Positions 28,201 through 36,111 of a stretch of 64,000 nucleotides of DNA are shown one piece after another. The notes beneath the pieces are model-generated. The model was not told where the DNA came from. It saw nothing but the letters and a program-made list of their open reading frames with translations, and did not search any database. Source of the stretch: JACRCT01 sp049841135 (lineage in GTDB: Bacteria; Myxococcota; Myxococcia; Myxococcales; UBA5297); assembly GCA_049841135.1 (NCBI GenBank), contig JASGHK010000006.1, positions 682,001-746,000 of the forward strand, in the 5' to 3' direction. Every line of letters starts with the position of its first letter. Position 1 is the first letter of the stretch. A program made the translations under genes and the position numbers.

Positions 28201-29589
28201 GAGCTGACGGTGATGTACGTCGAGCCCGGCACCTACTGGCTCTGGGTCGACGGCGTCTCCTCGGTGGGCGAGTTCGACGTGGCCATCGCCACCAGCGCGC
28301 CGGTGCTGCCGCCGGCCAACGACACCTGCGCCCACCCGACGACGCTGGTGCTCAACGGCCCGGCCATCGCCGGGGACACCTCCAGCGCGCGCGCGGACTA
28401 CGGCGCCGCCATGAACGAGGCCTGCTACGGGGAGGCCTTCGACTACAACGCCCCGGGGCACGACGTCGTCTACCAGTACCAGCCGACCACCGACGACCCG
28501 TTCCTGGTCACGGTCACGCCGCAAGGCGCCGGCGATCCCTACCTCTGGTACACCGAGGGCGCCTGCGGCGGCGACGGCACCGCATGCCTGGGGGCCTCGG
28601 ACTCGGAGGTGAGCGCCGGCGCGGAGTCCATCTGGGTCGAGGGCCAGGCCGGAAAGACCTACTACTTCTACGTCGACCGCTACTCGGACTCGGAGCCGGT
28701 CGGCCCGTTCACCATCGAGCTCAAGCGGCTCTCCCGTCCCCCCAACGACGTCTGCGACCCCGACGGTACCGGGGCCATCGCGCTGGTCAAGGGCCAGTGG
28801 ACCGCGGGCGACTCCACCCTGGCCGCCGCCGACTACGGCGACTTCGTCTCCGACCTCTGCTACTTCGAAGCCAACATGAACGACGCGCCGGGGCGCGACC
28901 TCGTCTACTCCTACGCCCCGACGCAGGACGGCAGCTTCACCATCGTGCTGCGCCCGCAGGGCTGGGACGGCTACCTCTGGTACACCGAGGACGTCTGCGG
29001 CGATGACGGCCTGGGCTGTGTGCACGCGCGCGACGGCGCCTTCAGCGGCGGCTCCGAGAAGCTGACCGTGGAGGGCGAGGCCGGCGTCACCTACTACATC
29101 TACGTGGACCGCTACCTGCCCTCCGGCGGCGGGCCGTTCACCATCGCCATCGACCCCGCCGGCGCCAACCTCCCCAACGACAAGTGCGGCCCGAACGGCG
29201 ACAACGCCGTCGAGCTGACCCGGGGCGTCCCCACCGAGGGCGACCTGACCGGAGCGCTGCCCGACTACGGCACCTTCATCTCGCCCGCCTGCTACGCCGA
29301 CACCGGCTACCCGGCCGCCGGCGACGACCTCGTCTACGTCTACGAGCCCGAGCGGAACGGAGACTTCGTGGTCGAGATCACTCCCGTCGGCTGGGACCCG
29401 GCCCTCTGGTACACCATGGACCTCTGTGGGGTGGACGACTTCCTGTGCGTCCACGCCGCCGACGCCCACGGCAGCGGCTGGGCCGAGAAGCTGGTCATCC
29501 ACGGCATCGCCCGCGTGAAGTACTTCATCTACGTCGACCGGTACGCCGCGGACTCCGGCGGCGGCGCGTTCACGCTCCTGGTCCGCTGA
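25285..29589 (+). CDS. Giant Cys-rich, PPC-like multidomain lipoprotein
   Basis: 1434 residues from ATG 25285; the frame is open far upstream, but a clear lipoprotein signal begins here (LAPLAALVLASCPNQ, lipobox Cys about 24). Residues 30-310 hold five or so Cys-rich modules, including CENRQCGDDGCGHPCGTC and repeats of ETKDEFCARQSSLGKTCGAI type, likely disulphide-bonded. After that come eight modules of about 130 residues, each opening with P-x-N-D-x-C and closing with a YYVWVDG or YFIYVDRY strand, resembling PPC (pre-peptidase C-terminal) beta-sandwiches. No catalytic domain was recognised. It is probably a surface adhesin or matrix component. A possible -10 (TACTAT, 25236-25241) lies upstream without a good -35. 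Confidence 0.82.
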   Translation: MSPTPYTARRAALAPLAALVLASCPNQPVEETCLTVQCGAACCSTADQVCDAVSNACCKPTSCENRQCGDDGCGHPCGTCAKGTQCKVETWTCEPCPQETKDEFCARQSSLGKTCGAISEVSACTGEARTETCPDCANGRLCAADNTCTGPCNAKSPADFCASYGKDCGPFTGEECGEPRAEDCGTCTGGTCTDNVCVKCSYEGDQSFCSRMAKDEGKECGAIAAKDNCGARRTVHCGNGACLGFESCDEATNRCKACVPETKDEFCSRLSLAGLRCGAIDAADNCGRARSEDCGDPCPASGKVCRDHVCLSAGPPANERCGTAEVLAFGADEVATATGDTSLATGDLQGSCTESAGPDVVYKFTVGGTEARKVTVEVSAIGSRHLAPVVYLRQDCGAGPDKACARGFSQATARVNLLPPGTYFVVVDSESPLYVGPFDLKVSLGTPDPVPANDQCSAAVDLTNAAGPQAGTTVAANDDSQGSCTSDVFPQDGPDVVYSFIVPPSSRRSVHVRVVADPAAVGFHPAVSVRKNCADPDSELENGCADYQGSGETSLYFLDLGPGQYFVLVDGENGSQGAFQISVELAAAVTLPDTCETAKVIDRSALDIPGNGTLVVHGDTSWATNSGTSNKCGGSGPDLVYLLMLDAGPGAKDLRVTATFDDPTASPVVYLRKGSCSAPVASDELACASGTGSASFLKRSLDPGSYYVWVDGSGGGSAGTFTLQLDLSSPLPIPANDVCTLDGSSAEPIVLDAAGHETVTGSTLLAAGDDAAASCGSSHGLDLVYSVDTTGLGERDLTATVSFLSPTAEAAVMIWNSCDPEATGREVACEVPVGRTATATARKVPEGRYYVWVDSASKSEGPFTLTVDARPPPPSPCVAAPQITLAGGVGAALGTTASSANFTRGSCGGDKAGDTVFALTLTEPLKVVARVTPKGSSIDFRPVVYLRKAPCESESRAEQLGCALAVHPGDAAELTVMYVEPGTYWLWVDGVSSVGEFDVAIATSAPVLPPANDTCAHPTTLVLNGPAIAGDTSSARADYGAAMNEACYGEAFDYNAPGHDVVYQYQPTTDDPFLVTVTPQGAGDPYLWYTEGACGGDGTACLGASDSEVSAGAESIWVEGQAGKTYYFYVDRYSDSEPVGPFTIELKRLSRPPNDVCDPDGTGAIALVKGQWTAGDSTLAAADYGDFVSDLCYFEANMNDAPGRDLVYSYAPTQDGSFTIVLRPQGWDGYLWYTEDVCGDDGLGCVHARDGAFSGGSEKLTVEGEAGVTYYIYVDRYLPSGGGPFTIAIDPAGANLPNDKCGPNGDNAVELTRGVPTEGDLTGALPDYGTFISPACYADTGYPAAGDDLVYVYEPERNGDFVVEITPVGWDPALWYTMDLCGVDDFLCVHAADAHGSGWAEKLVIHGIARVKYFIYVDRYAADSGGGAFTLLVR

Positions 29590-29746
29590 CCCGTCGACGG
29601 GCTCGGGTCGCGCAGATGGAAGGATTGAGCGCTGGCCCCTCGACAAGCTCGGGGTGTCGGGGCTGACCCCTCGACGGGCTCGGGATGTCGAGGCCCGCTG
29701 CCTCGATGAGGTCGCACGCCCTTCGACAGGCTCGGCGTGTCGAGGA
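29590..29746 (-). repeat. Four-copy intergenic repeat (CTCGAC-rGCTCGG-TGTCG type)
   Basis: Copies at about 29590-29612, 29636-29661, 29667-29692 and 29719-29744 share the core CCCTTCGACAGGCTCGG followed by a TGTCGAGG half. The same unit in the opposite orientation occurs at 57771-57857. Such CTTCGACAAGCTC-type units are a widespread class of dispersed intergenic repeats in high-GC bacteria. They separate the lipoprotein stop from the serS promoter. Confidence 0.75.
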
Positions 29747-29756
29747 CGGAGCGTGA

Positions 29757-29786
29757 TTGACCCGCCTGGCGGGCCGTGCCTATCCT
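29757..29786 (+). promoter_or_regulatory. Sigma-70 promoter of serS
   Basis: TTGACC (29757-29762), an 18-base spacer and TATCCT (29781-29786), 53 bases before the serS start. Both boxes match 4-5 of 6 consensus bases. Spacing fits a housekeeping promoter. Confidence 0.6.
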
Positions 29787-29838
29787 ACGCGCCTTCTATT
29801 GGTAGAAACGCAGTCATTTCAAGGACTTGAGGACCCTC

Positions 29839-31155
29839 ATGCTCGACCTAAAGTACGTGGCCCAGAACTTCGACGAGGTGGTGCGGCGGCTCTCGCGGCG
29901 CGGCACGGTGGAGCTGGGGGAGTTCAAGCGGCTGTTCGGCGAGCGGCGCGAGCTGTTCGTGAAGGTCGAGGCGGTGCGCACCGAGTCCGCCGACGTGGGC
30001 GCGCTGCTCGCGCCGGGCAAGACGCCGGTGACCAAGACCGTGCGCGGCAAGACCTACACCCAGCCCCTGGCCGACGACGCCAAGAACGAGCTGAAGGGCT
30101 TCTCCAAGGAGCTCAAGGAGAAGGGCAAGGACATCGAGGGCAAGCTCAAGGAGATCGAGGAGGCCATCTCGAAGATCCTGATGATGGTGCCGAACATGCC
30201 GCACGACTCGGTGCCCGACGGGAAGTCGAGCGAGGAGAACCCGGTCGTGCGCAGCGTGGGCGAGAAGAAGGCCTACGACTTCACGCCCAAGGCCCACTGG
30301 GAGATCGGCGAGGCGCTCGGCATCCTCGACTTCGAGCGCGCCACCAAGATCAGCGGGCCCCGCTTCGCGGTCTACAAGGGCCTGGGCGCCAAGCTCGAGC
30401 GCGCGCTCATCCACTTCATGCTCGAGACGCACACCTCGCGCGGCTACACCGAGATCCTGCCGCCCTTCCTGGTCAACCGCGCCTCGATGACCGGCACCGG
30501 CCAGCTGCCCAAGTTCGAGGAGGACGCGTTCAAGACCTCCGGCGACCCGGAGCTGTTCCTGGTGCCGACCGCCGAGGTGCCGGTGACCAACCTGCACCGC
30601 GAGGAGATCCTCGAGGCGGACCAGCTGACGGTGAAGTACTGCGCCTACACGCCCTGCTTCCGCCGCGAGGCGGGCAGCTACGGCAAGGACACCCGCGGCC
30701 TCATCCGCCAGCACCAGTTCCAGAAGGTGGAGCTGGTCAAGTTCGCGCGGCCCGAGAAGAGCTACGAGGAGCACGAGGCGCTGACCAACGACGCCGAGGA
30801 GATCCTCAAGAAGCTGGGCCTGCACTACCGCGTGGTGGTGCTGTGCGCCGGCGACCTCGGGTTCAGCGCCGCCAAGTGCTACGACCTCGAGGTCTGGCTG
30901 CCCGGGCAGAGCGCCTACCGCGAGATCTCCAGCTGCTCCAACTTCGAGGACTTCCAGGCGCGGCGCGCCAACATCCGCTTCCGCCCCACGCCCAAGGACA
31001 AGCCGCAGTTCGTGCACACGCTCAACGGCTCGGGCCTGGCCGTGGGCCGCACGCTCGTCGCCATTCTCGAGAACTACCAGCAGGCCGACGGCTCGGTGGT
31101 GGTGCCCGAGGTGCTGCGCCCGTTCATGGGCACCGACGTCATCCGCAAGGCGTAG
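29839..31155 (+). CDS. serS: Seryl-tRNA synthetase
   Basis: 438-residue cytoplasmic class II aminoacyl-tRNA synthetase that charges tRNA-Ser (and tRNA-Sec where present). Start at ATG 29839: GAGGA lies 5 bases upstream and MLDLKYVAQNFDEVV is the usual N-terminus. The long coiled-coil tRNA-binding arm covers about 30-115, followed by the catalytic core with HWEIGEALGILDFERATKIS, TGTGQLPKFEEDAF, PTAEVPVTN, motif 2 (CFRREAGSYGKDTRGLIRQH), the serine pocket YREISSCSNFEDFQARR and motif 3 (NGSGLAVGRTLVAILENYQ). All key elements are intact. It stands alone behind its own promoter. Confidence 0.98.
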   Translation: MLDLKYVAQNFDEVVRRLSRRGTVELGEFKRLFGERRELFVKVEAVRTESADVGALLAPGKTPVTKTVRGKTYTQPLADDAKNELKGFSKELKEKGKDIEGKLKEIEEAISKILMMVPNMPHDSVPDGKSSEENPVVRSVGEKKAYDFTPKAHWEIGEALGILDFERATKISGPRFAVYKGLGAKLERALIHFMLETHTSRGYTEILPPFLVNRASMTGTGQLPKFEEDAFKTSGDPELFLVPTAEVPVTNLHREEILEADQLTVKYCAYTPCFRREAGSYGKDTRGLIRQHQFQKVELVKFARPEKSYEEHEALTNDAEEILKKLGLHYRVVVLCAGDLGFSAAKCYDLEVWLPGQSAYREISSCSNFEDFQARRANIRFRPTPKDKPQFVHTLNGSGLAVGRTLVAILENYQQADGSVVVPEVLRPFMGTDVIRKA

Positions 31156-31481
31156 CCGCCCGCCCGTCCGTCGGCCCGGGCGGCGAGACATCGATCGATT
31201 CGGAACGGCCAGGCGGGCAACTGCCTGGCTGTTTCGTTGGCGGCGTCGCTCTTGCGCGCGTGGGACAGGGCTCGACCCCAATGGTCGACTCCCTGCAGCT
31301 GGAGAGCCGAGCCCAGGGCTGCGCCAGACGAGCCTGCTAAAGGTATGTCAGCGTTCATCAACATGGACCGCCGCGGATCCGTGCAACGGGGATCGAGGCT
31401 GCGGTCTTGACGCCAAGCGGCCAAGGGGCCAAGGCGACGGATACACAACCGCTTCTCCTCGGCGTGCTTGGCTCCCAGCGT
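31156..31481. other. Intergenic region between serS and the export operon end
   Basis: 326 bases between convergent genes. It contains a possible serS terminator hairpin (31208-31229) and a short GCCAAGG-rich tract (31412-31435) similar to one at 57660-57700. Nothing else was recognised. Confidence 0.5.
31208..31229 (+). terminator. Possible terminator of serS
   Basis: Seven-bp perfect stem (GCCAGGC / GCCTGGC) with an 8-base loop, followed by TGTTTCGTT; 53 bases after the serS stop. The tail is only partly T-rich. Confidence 0.45.
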
Positions 31482-32939
31482 CTACCGGTAGACCGCGACC
31501 TGCAGGAACACGCCGGCCGCCGACGTGCCGTACTCGCTGCGCAGCCCGAGCGTCGAGGTGGCGGCCTTGAAGGCCGCGGTCTGGGCCAGGACGTCGCCGG
31601 GCTCGAGCGCCTGGAGCGCACGCGGGTCGGGGCCCTTGCCGATGGGCACGAAGCCGCCCAGGCGCAAGAGCACGCTCTGCTCCACCGAGTACTCGATGAC
31701 TGGCACGAGCATCGCGCTGGGGTCCTGCAGGTTGCCGAGCACGGTCAGGTTCGCGGTGAGCAGGTCGGTGGCCAGCCAGCTGGCGACGAGGCCCAGGTAG
31801 TGCCGGCCGGCGCCGAAGATCTCCCCGCGGGCGACGCGGTCGCTCTGCATCTTGGCCAGGTAGCCCGAGGCGTGCGTCGCGCCGAAGCCGTTGAAGTAGT
31901 ACTCGGCCATCAGGATGAGCTTCTCGTGCGGCCGCCACTCGGCGCCGGCGACGCCGCGGAAGAAGTGCTCGTCGACCTTCAGGTCTCCGGTGCTCCAGCC
32001 GGTGATGCCCAGCGTGTAGGCGGCCTCGACGTGGACGCCGAGCGGGCCCGCGTCGCCGGAGACGTCGGCGCCGAAGACCACGTCGGAGACGTACTTGGCG
32101 GCGGAGAGCGAGACGTCGTAGCCGCCGAAGTTGAGCTGTCCGCGCAGCACGCCGCCGTGGTCCTCGGGTCGCTGCTGCGGCAGCCACATCAGGTCGAGCA
32201 GGCCCGTCGAGCCCAGCTGGAAGCTCAGGCGCACCGCGTCGACGCCCTTGCGGATCTCCTTGTCGATGTCGGTGGGCGCGAAGGGGCTCAGGAGGTCGGT
32301 CGGGTTCCACAGCCTGCCGCTGCCCCAGGAGAGGACCTGCCGTCCGACGACCAGATCCACGTGCGGCAGCGAGAGCTTCAGCGCGAGGCGATCGAGGTCG
32401 TGCTGCACGCGGAAGACGTCGTTCTGGCCGAGCACCGGGTCGAAGTCCACGAGCCGCCGCTGCGCTGCCGAGGCGCTGCCCACCGGCGAGCCGCCCAGCG
32501 AGCTGCCCTGGAGGAAGCCGGGGTGGGAGGCCATGGCGATGCCGACCTGCCAGGCCGCCTCGAAGTCGAGGTGGCTCGTCCAGAGCAGCCGGCCCTGGAT
32601 CCGCGCGACGTGCGTGGACATCGCCGCCTCGCGCGGCAGCGGGTCGAAGCCGGGCACCAGGGCAGCCTGCTCCTCGGGGAGCTGCAGCTTGGCGGCGTCG
32701 AGCGTCCGCGAGAGCGCGGTCGTGCCGTCGACGAGCCCGCCCGGAAGCGCGAGCCCGGAGACGTAGGCCTTGTAGTGGCCGCCCAGGTCGAGCTCCCAGG
32801 CGCCGTCGGCGCTCTTCCACAGCTCCTTGGCGTGGGCCTCCCGCGCACCGATCAGTCCTAGCGCCGCCACGAGGAGGACGGCCGGCCTCAGCCGGGCCCG
32901 TGCGGAAGGCCGTGACGGCGCTGGCAGCCCCGCTCGCAT
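31482..32939 (-). CDS. Outer-membrane beta-barrel protein of the TetR/ABC export operon
   Basis: 485 residues from ATG 32939, overlapping the ATPase stop by one base. Signal peptide to about residue 37 (LLVAALGLIGAREAHA). The mature part alternates strands with frequent aromatic girdle residues (WELDLGGHYKAYVSGLALPG; LKLSLPHVDLVVGRQVLSWG; GQLNFGGYDVSLSAAKYVSD; LILMAEYYFNGFG) and ends in VFLQVAVYR. The GRQVLSWGSGRLWNPTDLLSPF block resembles DUF1302/porin-like barrels encoded with lipid-transport genes. As the last gene of an operon with a periplasmic LolA-like carrier and a LolCDE-type transporter it probably serves as an outer-membrane acceptor or exit channel; this is inference from context. 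Confidence 0.75.
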   Translation of the reverse strand: MRAGLPAPSRPSARARLRPAVLLVAALGLIGAREAHAKELWKSADGAWELDLGGHYKAYVSGLALPGGLVDGTTALSRTLDAAKLQLPEEQAALVPGFDPLPREAAMSTHVARIQGRLLWTSHLDFEAAWQVGIAMASHPGFLQGSSLGGSPVGSASAAQRRLVDFDPVLGQNDVFRVQHDLDRLALKLSLPHVDLVVGRQVLSWGSGRLWNPTDLLSPFAPTDIDKEIRKGVDAVRLSFQLGSTGLLDLMWLPQQRPEDHGGVLRGQLNFGGYDVSLSAAKYVSDVVFGADVSGDAGPLGVHVEAAYTLGITGWSTGDLKVDEHFFRGVAGAEWRPHEKLILMAEYYFNGFGATHASGYLAKMQSDRVARGEIFGAGRHYLGLVASWLATDLLTANLTVLGNLQDPSAMLVPVIEYSVEQSVLLRLGGFVPIGKGPDPRALQALEPGDVLAQTAAFKAATSTLGLRSEYGTSAAGVFLQVAVYR

Positions 32940-33634
32940 CAGGCGGCCTTCTTCCTCTCGTCGGAGGCCACCTTGCCGTCCACCAGCCGCACCACGCGGT
33001 CGGCCTGCTCGAGCACCATCGGGTCGTGGGTGGAGAAGACGAAGGTGATGCCCCGCTCCCGGTTGAGCTCGCGCATCAGCTCCACCAGCGCGCGGCCGGT
33101 GGTCTGGTCGAGGTTGGCGGTCGGCTCGTCGGCGAGCACCAGCGCCGGCGCGCTGGCGATGGCCCGGGCCACGGCGACGCGCTGCTGCTGCCCGCCGCTC
33201 ATCTTCAGCGGGCGCGTGTCGAGCAGCTCCTTCATCCCCATCCGCTCGAACAGCTCGGCGATGCGCTTGCGGCGCTCGCCGGCGGGCACGCCCTTGAGCT
33301 CCATCACGTACTCGGCGTTCTCCGCCGCGGTGAGCACCGGCACCAGGTTGTAGGCCTGGAAGACGAAGCCGATGCGGTCGCGGCGCAGATCCGAGAGCGC
33401 CTCCTGGCTCATCTTGCCGATCTTCCTGCCGTCGATCTTGATGGTCCCGGAGGTGGCGGTGTCCAGGGCGCCGATGAGGTTGAGCAGGGTGGTCTTGCCG
33501 GAGCCGGACGGCCCGGCGATGGCCATGAACTCGCCCTTCTCCACCGTCAGGTCCACCCCGCGCAGGGCCCGCGTGGTGATCTGGCCCTTCTCCACGTAGT
33601 CCTTGGTCACGGCGACGACTTCGATGACGGACAT
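32939..33634 (-). CDS. ABC transporter ATPase, LolD/MacB type
   Basis: 231-residue nucleotide-binding subunit. Walker A AGPSGSGKTTLLNLIG (about 38), Q-loop FVFQAYNLVPVLTAAEN, signature MSGGQQQRVAVARA, Walker B ALVLADEPTANLD and the H-loop in VFSTHDP are all intact. The ENAEYVME and SGTIKIDGRKIG segments fit the LolD/MacB/FtsE branch that energises mechanotransmission permeases rather than classical importers. It lies between the permease genes (18 bases upstream) and the beta-barrel gene (one-base overlap). Confidence 0.93.
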   Translation of the reverse strand: MSVIEVVAVTKDYVEKGQITTRALRGVDLTVEKGEFMAIAGPSGSGKTTLLNLIGALDTATSGTIKIDGRKIGKMSQEALSDLRRDRIGFVFQAYNLVPVLTAAENAEYVMELKGVPAGERRKRIAELFERMGMKELLDTRPLKMSGGQQQRVAVARAIASAPALVLADEPTANLDQTTGRALVELMRELNRERGITFVFSTHDPMVLEQADRVVRLVDGKVASDERKKAA

Positions 33635-33652
33635 GGCGTGCTCCTTTCCTCG

Positions 33653-34888
33653 TCAGTTCGAATGCAGGGCCTGGGCAGGCGGCAGCCGGGCCACCTTCCA
33701 GGCGGGGTAGAGCGCGGTGACCAGCGCCATGACGTAGATCAGCCCGGCCGCCTGCAGCGCCTCCAGCGGCAGGAAGCGCGTCTTGACCGCGGTCTTCATC
33801 ACCGTCCCGGCGTACTCCAGCCCGTCGCCGGCGGCGCCCCCGCCGATGTTCAGGAGCGCGTGGGTCGACCCGTACCAGGTCATCGCCAGGCCCGCGGCCA
33901 GGCCCAGGAGCGCGCTCATCGTGGCGATCCAGAACGACTCGCCCAGCACCTGCGCCACCACGCGGCCGGGCCGGGTGCCGATGGCGCGCAGCACGCCGAA
34001 CTCGCGGGAGCGCTCCATCACCGACATCAGGATGGTGTTGAGGATGCCCAGGCCGACCAGCCCGTAGATGAAGAAGGCGGCGATGAGCATCATCTTGTCG
34101 CTCCACTTCTCGATGGTGCGCATGGCCGGCAACAGGTCGCCGTAGGAGAGGACCTCGTAGCCGGCCCCGAGCTTGGCCTTGAGCCGGGCGGCGATCGCGT
34201 CGGCCTCGCCGGCGCGGTCGAGCTGGAGGACGACCTGGTGGGCGACGCTGCCCACCCCCAGGAGCTTGCGCGCCGCGGCCTCGCCGACCATCACCCGCCG
34301 CTGCGAGATGCCGGGAGAGAGGGAGTGGAAGATGCCGCGCACGCGGAAGAGCTCCGCGCCGATCTCTCCGTCGGTGCGCTGGGCCATCAGGCGGATCTTC
34401 GAGCCCACCTTCACCTTGAGCCGGTCGGCCAGCTTCTCGCCGATGAGGATGCCGCGCTCGTCGTCGGCCGCGGGGCGCTCGCCCTGGCGCACGTCGCGCA
34501 CGTGGGCGGAGAGGGTCGCCTCCCGCTCCCAGTCCACGCCCTGCAGCTCGACGCCCTCGCTGCCGCGGGCGCTGGAGACGAGCGCCCGGCTGACGATGCG
34601 CCAGCCCGCCTCGGTCGCGGGCGGCAGGTCGAGCCCGGCGAGCAGCTCCGCGGGCGAGGCCAGGTTCTGCGTGGCCTTGTGCTGCGTCCGCCAGCCAGGC
34701 GCGGTGATCTCCACGTGGCCCATGCCGGTGTTGTCGAGCTGCTCCTTGGCGTCGCCGAAGATGCTGGCCAGGATGCCGCCGTAGACGATGGTCAGGAACA
34801 GGCCGATGCCCACCGCGCACATGCTGATGTACGTGCGGCGCCGGTTCCGCCAGATGCTGCGCCAGGCGATCTTGAGGATGGTCCTCAT
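33653..34888 (-). CDS. FtsX/LolE-type ABC permease (second of pair)
   Basis: 411 residues; start ATG 34888 overlaps the preceding permease stop by one base. Architecture of a four-TM mechanotransmission permease: TM1 near residue 25 (TYISMCAVGIGLFLTIVYGG), a periplasmic domain of about 240 residues (DNTGMGHVEITAPGWR ... LQGVDWEREATLSAHV), and three C-terminal TMs in the FtsX domain (MLIAAFFIYGLVGLGILNTI; SREFGVLRAIGTRPGRVV; ALQAAGLIYVMALVTALYPA). This is the fold of LolC/LolE and MacB. It pairs with the adjacent 405-residue homologue to form a heterodimer with the LolD-like ATPase. The substrate is unknown; lipid or lipoprotein is suggested by the LolA-like neighbour. Confidence 0.9.
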   Translation of the reverse strand: MRTILKIAWRSIWRNRRRTYISMCAVGIGLFLTIVYGGILASIFGDAKEQLDNTGMGHVEITAPGWRTQHKATQNLASPAELLAGLDLPPATEAGWRIVSRALVSSARGSEGVELQGVDWEREATLSAHVRDVRQGERPAADDERGILIGEKLADRLKVKVGSKIRLMAQRTDGEIGAELFRVRGIFHSLSPGISQRRVMVGEAAARKLLGVGSVAHQVVLQLDRAGEADAIAARLKAKLGAGYEVLSYGDLLPAMRTIEKWSDKMMLIAAFFIYGLVGLGILNTILMSVMERSREFGVLRAIGTRPGRVVAQVLGESFWIATMSALLGLAAGLAMTWYGSTHALLNIGGGAAGDGLEYAGTVMKTAVKTRFLPLEALQAAGLIYVMALVTALYPAWKVARLPPAQALHSN

Positions 34889-36105
34889 CAGACGTACCTC
34901 GTGGCCTCGACCGGCTTGAGCCGGGAGGCGCGGATGGCCGGGATGAGCCCGCCGGCCAACATGGTGAGAATCGTGGTGAGCGCCGCGGAGGCGACGGCGG
35001 TGGGGGAGAGGCCCAGGACGAGCGCGTCGGGCATCTTGGTGCCCATGACGTCCACCGCGCCCAGGCTCGACAGGTCGGCGGTGCCGATGGCTGCCAGCAG
35101 GGCCCAGGAGCAGACGACGCCGATGGCGAAGCCGAGCAGGCCCTGCAGGAGCGCCTCGAGGACCACCATCCCCAGCACGCGGCGGCGGCGGGTGCCCAGG
35201 CAGGCCATGACCCCGAACTCGCGGGTGCGCTCGAAGGTGGACATGGTCATGGTGTTGAGCACGCCCAGCGAGACGATGAGGAAGACGATGAGGTCGACGA
35301 TGCGCTGGTTCTTGCGCTTGGCGTCCATGGCGCCCTTGAGCTCGGGGAGGATCTCCGCCCAAGACAGGACCTCGACGCGGGTCAGGTCGAGGGCGCCGCG
35401 CAGCAGCGAGACCGGCTGGGAGAGGTCGTCCGGATCGGTGGGCAGGCGCACGACGATCTGGTGGACGCCCTCGCCCAGCGAGTAGAAGGCCTGGGCGTCG
35501 GCGAGGTGGATGAAGACGGCGGTGGCGTTGGCCTCGGTGCCGCCGACGTCGGCGATGCCCACCACGGTGAAGCGGTCGTTGGCGAGCGAGCCGTCGGCGG
35601 CCTGGCCGACGAGGACCAGCTCGCCGCCGGGCTCGAGGTGCAGCTCCTCGGCGATCCCGGTGCCGACGAGCGCCTCGTGCGCCGCCTCGGCTGCGAGCGT
35701 GCGGCCCTTCTTCAAGGTGAGCGAGGCGGTGGACGCGGGCTTCCGGGGCTCGACGCCCATCACCATCGCCGCGGTGGCCGACTCGCCGGAGCCGGCGAGC
35801 CCTGCGCCCATCACCCGGCGCTCGGTCTGGGTGCCGGGGATCGCCTTCTCCAGCCTGGCCTCGACGGCCACGGCGTCGGCGACGACGTTCCCCAGCTCGG
35901 GCGAGGACTGGTAGCCCAGGCCGTGGACCTGGGCGTGGCCCATCAGGCCGTGGGTGAGGCCCTTGGTCATCTCCGCGTAGGCCACCTCGCGGAAGCTGTG
36001 GAGCGAGACGATGGCGGTGACGCCCAACGCCAGTGCCGCCAACGTGATCGTGGTGCGGCGCACGTTGCGCCAGATGTTCCGCCAGGCGAGCTTCAAGAGG
36101 AGCAT
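34888..36105 (-). CDS. FtsX/LolC-type ABC permease (first of pair)
   Basis: 405 residues beginning MLLLKLAWRNIWRNVRRTTI, the characteristic start of LolC/LolE-like permeases. TM1 is at about 20-40. The periplasmic domain contains HAQVHGLGYQSSPELGN and the region ends before VDLIVFLIVSLGVLNTMTMS, with REFGVMACLGTRRRRVLGMV in the FtsX domain and two more TMs. The C-terminus (IPAIRASRLKPVEATRYV) matches the family. It starts 6 bases after the LolA-like stop and overlaps the next permease by one base, so subunit stoichiometry is probably set by coupling. It is related to but clearly diverged from its neighbour, supporting a heterodimer. Confidence 0.9.
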   Translation of the reverse strand: MLLLKLAWRNIWRNVRRTTITLAALALGVTAIVSLHSFREVAYAEMTKGLTHGLMGHAQVHGLGYQSSPELGNVVADAVAVEARLEKAIPGTQTERRVMGAGLAGSGESATAAMVMGVEPRKPASTASLTLKKGRTLAAEAAHEALVGTGIAEELHLEPGGELVLVGQAADGSLANDRFTVVGIADVGGTEANATAVFIHLADAQAFYSLGEGVHQIVVRLPTDPDDLSQPVSLLRGALDLTRVEVLSWAEILPELKGAMDAKRKNQRIVDLIVFLIVSLGVLNTMTMSTFERTREFGVMACLGTRRRRVLGMVVLEALLQGLLGFAIGVVCSWALLAAIGTADLSSLGAVDVMGTKMPDALVLGLSPTAVASAALTTILTMLAGGLIPAIRASRLKPVEATRYV

Positions 36106-36111
36106 GGCGGC

